From contig OX421966.1 in assembly GCA_949128115.1 (NCBI GenBank), forward strand, positions 69,499,416 through 69,563,415: a stretch of DNA of 64,000 bases, in the 5' to 3' direction. The notes under the pieces are model-generated. The model was not told where the DNA came from, searched no databases, and saw only the letters and a list, made by a program, of their open reading frames with translations. The position numbers and the translations under genes are program-made. Position 1 is the first letter of the stretch; each line of letters starts with the position of its first letter. Origin of the DNA: Anaspis maculata (Eukaryota; Arthropoda; Insecta; Coleoptera; Scraptiidae). Shown here one piece after another: positions 58,961 to 64,000 of the stretch.

Positions 58961-59040
58961 GCCAAAATACTATCAAGTATTTCCAAAAATGGAAATCACT
59001 GTACAAATTTTCAGTAGGTGGTTGACCCCTCGCTTTTAAT

Positions 59041-59460
59041 ATTTCACAAACATTTTGTTAAAGTTTACGTGCTGTCTGGGATGTAACGTTACCAAAGAAG
59101 TCACCGACACTGATGGTATATTGGAAAGTACCCAAGTATAGACCTTCTCATATAGGCGGTTCCCTTGGCTCGCAGCTCGTGCGCAGGTCTTCAAGTATAC
59201 AAGCTCACTGGTTCAATTGGCTGTTTAACCGGGAGCGCTTTGTCGATCGGGCTGGTTGCATGAACTCGACCACGACCAGTGACGCGCTGATATAGGTGAA
59301 CCTGCGCCCCGAGGACCCCAGGTAAATGAGAATGGCTATATCAAATGCCTCTAGAAGATAATAATTGAAAGCGTTTTTTTTTCGTATTTTTTACCGACCT
59401 CCTTTTTTCAATTAGCCTATGAATTTTTTACAGTGTACCTATCTAATAGCACTCATTAGC
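59041..59460. other. Non-coding, no recognised feature
   Basis: Intergenic sequence between the 4.4 kb element and the zinc-finger gene. Nothing supported. Confidence 0.4.
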
Positions 59461-59702
59461 GTCTCGTCAAAGCATCCAATGCCAAACGATGGCTTCAGCG
59501 GCAGCATATTCCAACCAAGGAGTATTCCAACACGTGCGTCTTCAAAACTGTCATTCTGTTTGGATTAATATGAACACTTTGCACATTAGAATCACATACT
59601 ATTAGAATCAAACGAGATGTCTTCAGCGGCGGCATGTTCCAACGTGTGCTTCTTGGAATCGTCCTTTCGTTTAAATTTATAAGAAAACTTTGCACATTCC
59701 AA
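59461..59702 (-). pseudogene. Decayed zinc-finger repeats beyond the stop of the C2H2 gene
   Basis: Past the TAG at 59703-59705 the minus strand still reads a finger-like unit. It has EC-AK, then F in place of the second cysteine, then SYKFKRKDD...HTLEHAAAEDI. A further unit, with frame changes and a small insertion (TAGAATCACATACTATTAGA region), follows. These are remnants of a once longer array. Confidence 0.75.
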
Positions 59703-61466
59703 CTAAACGATGTCTTGAGCGGTAGCATGTTTCAACATGTGCTGTTTTAAAGTCGCTTTACGCTTGCCTTTATATGAACATTGATCACATTCGAACCAAT
59801 CGATGTCTTCAGCGGCAGCATGTGTCAACATGTGCCGTTTCAAAGGCGCTTTATGCTTTGCTTTATATGAACATTGATCACATTCAAACCAATCGATGTC
59901 TTCAGCGGCGACATGTTGTGTCGACACGTGCAACTTTAAATCGCCCTTTCGTTTGGATTTATAAGAACATTTTGCACATTGGAACCAAACTATGTCTACA
60001 GCGGTAGCATGTTTCATCATGTGCACTTTCAATTGCCCTTTCTGTTTCGACTTATAGGAACACTTTGCGCATTCGAACCAATCGATATCTTCAGCGGCAG
60101 CATGTGTCAGCATGTGCTTTTTTAAATCGACCTTTTGTTTGCATGTATATGAACACTTCGCACATTTAAACCAATTGATATCTGCAGCGTTAGCATGTTT
60201 CAGCATGTGCCTCTTCAATACCGATTTCTGTTTCGACTTATGAGAACAATTCGCACATTGAAACCAAGCGATGTCTTCAGTAGTGGCATGTTTCAACATG
60301 TGCTTCGTCAAGCTGCCCTTGCGATTGGACTTATATGAACATTTGCTACATTTGAACCAACTGATGTCATCAGCGGCAGCATGTGTCAACATGTGTGTCT
60401 TCAAAGAATTACGATGCTTTGTTTCAAACAAACATTTATCACATTTAAACCAATCGATGTATTCAGCAGCAGCATGTGTCAACATGTGCGCCTTCAAAGT
60501 GCCCTTCAGTTTGGTTTTATATGAACATTTATCACATTCAAACCAAGCGATGTCTTCAGCGGCAGCATGTTGCAACATGTGTTTCTTTAAATTGTCTTTG
60601 TGTTTGGATTTGAACGAACACTTCGCACATTCGAACCACACGATGTCTTCAGCGGCAGCATGTTTCAACATGTGCCTCTTCAAATGCACTTTCCGTTTGT
60701 ATTTACATGAACACTTGGCACATTTAAACCAATCGATGTCCTCAGCGGCAGCATGTGTCAACATGTGCATCTTCAAATCGCTCTTTTGTTTGGATTTGAA
60801 TGGACACTTCGCACATTCAAACCAAACGATGTCTTTAGCGGCGGCATGTTTCAACATGTGCAGCTTTAGTTGGCCCTTTCGTTTGGATTTATAAGAACAC
60901 TTGGAACATTGGAACAAAACGATTTTTTTAAGGGAAGCAAGAGCCGGCTTGTGCTTTTTCAGATTTTTTCTCGGATTTTTCCTCAGCTTGAGTTTGCTCC
61001 TCGGTTTGCTCCGATCTTCGGTGGGTGGAAAATTTCCAACAAGGTCAACTGCTCTGGCTTGTGGTGGTGCAAGGATCGCTCCCATTCCATGGGAATCCGT
61101 GTGTTTCACCAGAAGCAATGCAGAGTCGGTCCTGAATTGGCACAAATCGCATAGAAATTTATCAAGTTCTTCATTGCAAAATGAGCTTCGTTCAATGTTG
61201 TCGTCGTCGATCCTGCCGTGATGATTGTGTTTGCAGTGTTCGTACAAGTCCCAGTTGTAATAGCTCTTGAATTCGCAGCAAATGCACGAAAACTGCCCCG
61301 GTTCCACGATGGCATGGAACAGCTCTGCCGCGTAAACGTTTTTATGAGCCCTTTGAATGTGGTGTTCTAGTTGAAACTTGAGTTCAAACTCATATGAACA
61401 TTGTTGACACCGATGTGTTTCAGCCATGACTGACGATCTGGAAAAGGTAGCCATAATTAGTAACAA
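59703..61466 (-). CDS. C2H2 zinc-finger protein with 16 fingers
   Basis: The product is 587 residues; Met14 (MAETHRCQQC) is a likely alternative start. TTTTCCAG just upstream of it could be a splice acceptor. Three diverged fingers lie near residues 20-41, 61-82 and 106-126. A basic linker (about 153-181, PRSKLKLRKNPRKNLKKHK) follows. Then come 13 nearly uniform fingers (about 185-580) of the form C-x2-C-x12-H-x3-H, most with KCSYKSKRKG and LKxHMLxH. The linker is AAAEDIDW, not the canonical TGEKP, giving a 31-residue (93-bp) repeat. The protein is probably nuclear and nucleic-acid binding; the target is unknown. The stop is a TAG where the repeat has TGG (W), so the array looks prematurely cut. 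Orthology not recognised. Confidence 0.88.
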   Translation of the reverse strand: MLLIMATFSRSSVMAETHRCQQCSYEFELKFQLEHHIQRAHKNVYAAELFHAIVEPGQFSCICCEFKSYYNWDLYEHCKHNHHGRIDDDNIERSSFCNEELDKFLCDLCQFRTDSALLLVKHTDSHGMGAILAPPQARAVDLVGNFPPTEDRSKPRSKLKLRKNPRKNLKKHKPALASLKKIVLFQCSKCSYKSKRKGQLKLHMLKHAAAKDIVWFECAKCPFKSKQKSDLKMHMLTHAAAEDIDWFKCAKCSCKYKRKVHLKRHMLKHAAAEDIVWFECAKCSFKSKHKDNLKKHMLQHAAAEDIAWFECDKCSYKTKLKGTLKAHMLTHAAAEYIDWFKCDKCLFETKHRNSLKTHMLTHAAADDISWFKCSKCSYKSNRKGSLTKHMLKHATTEDIAWFQCANCSHKSKQKSVLKRHMLKHANAADINWFKCAKCSYTCKQKVDLKKHMLTHAAAEDIDWFECAKCSYKSKQKGQLKVHMMKHATAVDIVWFQCAKCSYKSKRKGDLKLHVSTQHVAAEDIDWFECDQCSYKAKHKAPLKRHMLTHAAAEDIDWFECDQCSYKGKRKATLKQHMLKHATAQDIV

Positions 61467-62098
61467 CCAAGTACTTACCTAGTAGGTACCTTGGTAGGTA
61501 CGAATTTTGAATAAATGTACGTGAGGAGCTTGTGGTGTGGTAGTTAGCGCAGTCGAAAAAAAATAATAATAATAATAATTAAATGTAGGTACGTAAAATT
61601 CAAGCCAAAACTGCACATCAGGCGCATGGCAGCAAGTTGAATGAACCCTGAATATTCTCGTCTCGCATCCACGCGTTAGATGATTGTGGACAAGACCTCC
61701 TCTTGATAAACGCTTCTTATTCAAGTACCAACCTTTTTCGAAATACACCTACCTATACCAGGCTTCACGGTGTAGTGGCGTGCTATTGGATCACAAACGT
61801 AGTTTCGTGTATCACTTAGATAAAACCACTATTACACTATTACTTAAACCTAATAAAACAGGAACTTCGAATATAAAGATTACACAGGAGGTGTTCTCTC
61901 AAGCGGGGTTAAAACACGAAGAGCAGCATACCAGAGAATAGCTAATATGAGAAATGAAAGGTCCCTGTTAATTGAGAGAAACACAAGTGACAGCTGTTCG
62001 TAGCGCCACCTGAGCATTAAATGGCCCGAACTAAAATATTGGCGGGCCATTCAAACGTGACCCCCCCCCCGGTTTTTACTGAATTTTATTTATTTCAA
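61467..62098. other. Upstream region of the C2H2 gene, non-coding
   Basis: It contains an AAT microsatellite (about 61560-61582) and a C-run (62061-62071). Promoter elements for the zinc-finger gene should lie here, but none could be assigned. Confidence 0.4.
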
Positions 62099-62248
62099 CG
62101 ACCAGTTTCATAATCGACTTTAAAGTTGACGTTACTTCAAGTACGTTTAGACTGTCAGTACCTACCACAAATGAAATAAAATGTCGAAATTTAGTCTAAA
62201 CGCACTCGAAGTGAAGTCAACTTTAAGGTCGATAATGAAATCGGTCGT
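62099..62248. repeat. 150-bp hairpin element
   Basis: CGACCAGTTTCATAATCGAC and onward pairs with the inverted GTCGATAATGAAATCGGTCG, continuing through AGTTGAC and ACGTTTAGACT. The arms are about 55 bp around a loop of about 40 bp. It resembles a small MITE. Confidence 0.7.
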
Positions 62249-62555
62249 CTCATTGTGCAGGGCTTATCTGAAACAGAAATCAGATTTATAATAATTAGTT
62301 TATTGAGAAAACTGGCATTTCCTTGAAACTATTACAGAAAATAATGAAATAAGCAATAAAATTAAAAATACCCTATTTGATTCACTATAGCACCAGTGGA
62401 AAGGTTTTGGTATTAAAAATGGAAACGGAGTACTAGACATCTAGGTCATTATGACTTGACATTTTACTTGAATCCAATATTTAAACGTTCAATGGTTACA
62501 GAGAATCTCACCGAATGTCAATTCTAAACTACTTACTTGACTAAGTACCTACTCA

Positions 62556-63230
62556 TTAAAGATTATTCAATAATCGAAAAGCGTGTTTACCTATACTATT
62601 AATTAAGTCAATAAAATTAATGGAATTATGCAATAACTGTCCAAAAAAACAATTCAGAATTTTGCAAAATTTATCATAACTAACACCAAACAATGATAGT
62701 TTAGTTCTATTCGAACTCGTTAGTATCAGGCCCTGTGAGTCAGCAACAAGGTGTTCTTCTGTTGGTACAAACTCAACAAAGCTTGACTGTGATGATCCGG
62801 CCGTCCCTGCGTCCTCGTCTGCTTTCATTACATCTTTGGCATACTACAACGGGCTGCCCAGATCATCGAGTGGCGTGCAAGTTCTTCAAACACTGTCGAA
62901 AGTAAATCGACACAATATTCTCAGACACCGCTGGTGTTCTTGGCGTCTTGTGACGCCTTCTCGCCCTGAGCTGAAGGTACAGCACGCAAAACAAGGCGAA
63001 GTTTCTTCTCATTCACTAAACAGCTTGGTGAAAAGTGATCTTCACAAACAACGAACAATGGTCCGGTCGAGGGTCCGGTGTGTAGCGTCACTTATCTGGC
63101 AAATGTCCTTCCATTCCCGTAGCAATTGAGGGTCCTTGGGGAAACGAAAGAAGATCTTGTTCATTGTCTTCACGGCATAGAAGTTCTTGCAAGCGGGGAA
63201 CTTGCAGTTATACTTCCTCTTGCCCTCCAT
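62556..63230 (-). pseudogene. THAP-domain protein relic
   Basis: The frame from 63230 reads CKFPACKNFYAVKT then FFRFPKDPQLLREWKDICQ, the first half of a THAP (C2CH) zinc-binding domain. The second half, VCEDHFSPSCLVNEKK with an AVPS motif, lies at about 62960-63045 but in another frame, so a single frameshift splits the domain. Further downstream is an open stretch (62828-62556) with SSFVEFVPTEEHL, which may be the rest of the protein. THAP domains occur in host factors and P-type transposases. Which applies here is open. Confidence 0.65.
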
Positions 63231-63359
63231 ATAGCCGTACAGCTAAACAAAGTAGAGATATTTTATTTTTATTTTATTTTTTATTCCAGCCAACCTTTAC
63301 CTGTTAATATTGCACTTATTCCCGCATCTACAACACCAGCAGGACACAGCCACTTTAAG

Positions 63360-63515
63360 GTGCCCATTCACTAGGGAACCCGGTTGGGTTCGCCGGATGT
63401 TGGCTAGTGTGTAGTTGGCGCCAACACCAACCCAACCAAGTTGGCCGGTTTTCCAGCGAGCTTGAAAACGCGGTTGGGTTCGTTGTTGGGTTCGTTAGTG
63501 AATGGGTAAGTTGGC
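63360..63515. repeat. Small inverted-repeat element with CCCATTCACTA ends
   Basis: GTGCCCATTCACTAGGGAAC pairs with the inverted GTTCGTTAGTGAATGGG. Internal CGGTTGGGTTCG repeats are also mirrored. A possible MITE; the exact ends and target duplication are unclear. Confidence 0.45.
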
Positions 63516-64000
63516 CAACATAACAACCAACATCAGGGATAGTTACTACGGCTAATCACGGTATTTGAATTATTTGATGGAATATCGATATTATTTAGAC
63601 ATAAGTGATCAATTATCATCGAAGTAGATTAGATACTTTGTCTTTTTGATACGGTTATGAAAAAGAATATCTGCTAGGAATGACATTTTATTCATGTCAG
63701 TGTATGTAATATAGGTACATGTGATACAGGATACCTTGATTCAATCCAAGAAATCAGAAATTTACAGTAGGTAGGTACCTACTTGATTTCCTTTGTTTTA
63801 ACTACATTACAGTCGCGTTACACATCAAGGCGGCAAGATGCGGGGAGAGGGGCGGGGGCAAACGCAAGGCTCAATAATTCATCAAGAAATAATGTGTAGA
63901 GTTAGGAAGGAACCATTTCCTTTTTGCAACACTGATAGTTTCTCGCGTCTTGTGGATTCAGGATGAAAAGCTATGTATGAGAAAAGAGAAAACCCTCAAA
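63516..64000. other. Non-coding, no recognised feature
   Basis: AT-rich sequence up to the window edge. Nothing supported. Confidence 0.4.

Larger units (their letters stand above)
54664..59032. mobile_element. 4.4 kb DNA transposon-like element with 8-bp TSD and subterminal minisatellites
   Basis: The perfect 16-bp inverted ends are CGAGGGGTCAACCACC (54664-54679) and its complement (59017-59032). They are flanked by direct repeats CTTTTAAT at 54656-54663 and 59033-59040. An 8-bp duplication fits hAT, P or similar superfamilies, but the terminal bases are not the usual hAT ones. Next to each end is TGGAAATCACTGTACA and a TGGAAATACT minisatellite. The middle is filled by four palindromic elements. 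No transposase was found. Confidence 0.8.

Noticed and set aside
54652..59039. ORFs with repeated GNTWKYYG, MEILGNT or YFHSISKYF
   Set aside because: Translations of the TGGAAATACT minisatellites on either strand.
59774..60894. Plus-strand ORFs of 77 and 207 residues with repeated SSAAACVNMC
   Set aside because: Antisense of the zinc-finger repeats.
61531..61590. Possible second SINE head (GTAGTTAGCGCAGTCG)
   Set aside because: Only an A-box-like stretch next to an AAT repeat. No B box and no target duplication found.

Overview
The window is eukaryotic nuclear DNA, most likely from an insect. A spliced glycosyltransferase gene, a C2H2 zinc-finger gene, CR1/Jockey-like and I-type LINEs, Gypsy and Penelope-like elements, a tRNA-derived SINE and very dense foldback elements all point that way. 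I cannot name the species. A sap-sucking hemipteran is only a guess. There is no prokaryotic gene organisation.

The main host gene is on the + strand: a family 92 (former DUF23) glycosyltransferase. Exon 1 (6596-6995) encodes a type II signal anchor and stem. Exon 2 (48400-49451) encodes the catalytic domain, and a poly(A) signal follows. The exons join in phase across a GT-AG intron of 41,404 bp, so everything from 6996 to 48399 would be transcribed as intron.

Layout. 1-6060: a decayed Gypsy pol fragment, a 3 kb block bounded by inverted repeats that holds a LINE 3' relic, and two foldback elements, one carrying an intact SINE. 6061-6595: putative promoter and 5' UTR of the glycosyltransferase. 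Intron 7.0-13.5 kb: five palindromic elements and a cluster of a short GCAAAAGGGCATAA motif. Intron 13.5-28.9 kb: a satellite with nested periods (about 40, about 118, about 313 and 2005 bp), interrupted at one clean site by a LINE with both ORFs open. Intron 30-37 kb: an inverted pair of Penelope-like fragments, each with a hammerhead ribozyme, around a Gypsy remnant and a palindrome. Intron 37.8-48 kb: a 5'-truncated I-type LINE with RNase H, a broken retroelement with a restriction-endonuclease-like C-terminus, a 2.4 kb palindrome, a hAT-type MITE and a degenerate TGTCTC-rich minisatellite.

Downstream of the gene, 49.6-54.4 kb holds more foldback elements and a Harbinger derivative with a transposase N-terminus. 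54664-59032 is a 4.4 kb element with 8-bp target duplications, subterminal minisatellites and four palindromes inside it. 59.7-61.5 kb (- strand) is a 16-finger C2H2 protein whose array is cut by a stop codon, with decayed fingers beyond it. 62.5-63.2 kb (- strand) is a frameshifted THAP-domain relic.

The most unusual features are the higher-order satellite and long palindromes inside an intron that must be spliced, and the repeated use of TA-flanked TACAGGGTG termini by several unrelated palindrome families. All similarity statements come from reading the sequence by eye; no database search or folding program was run.
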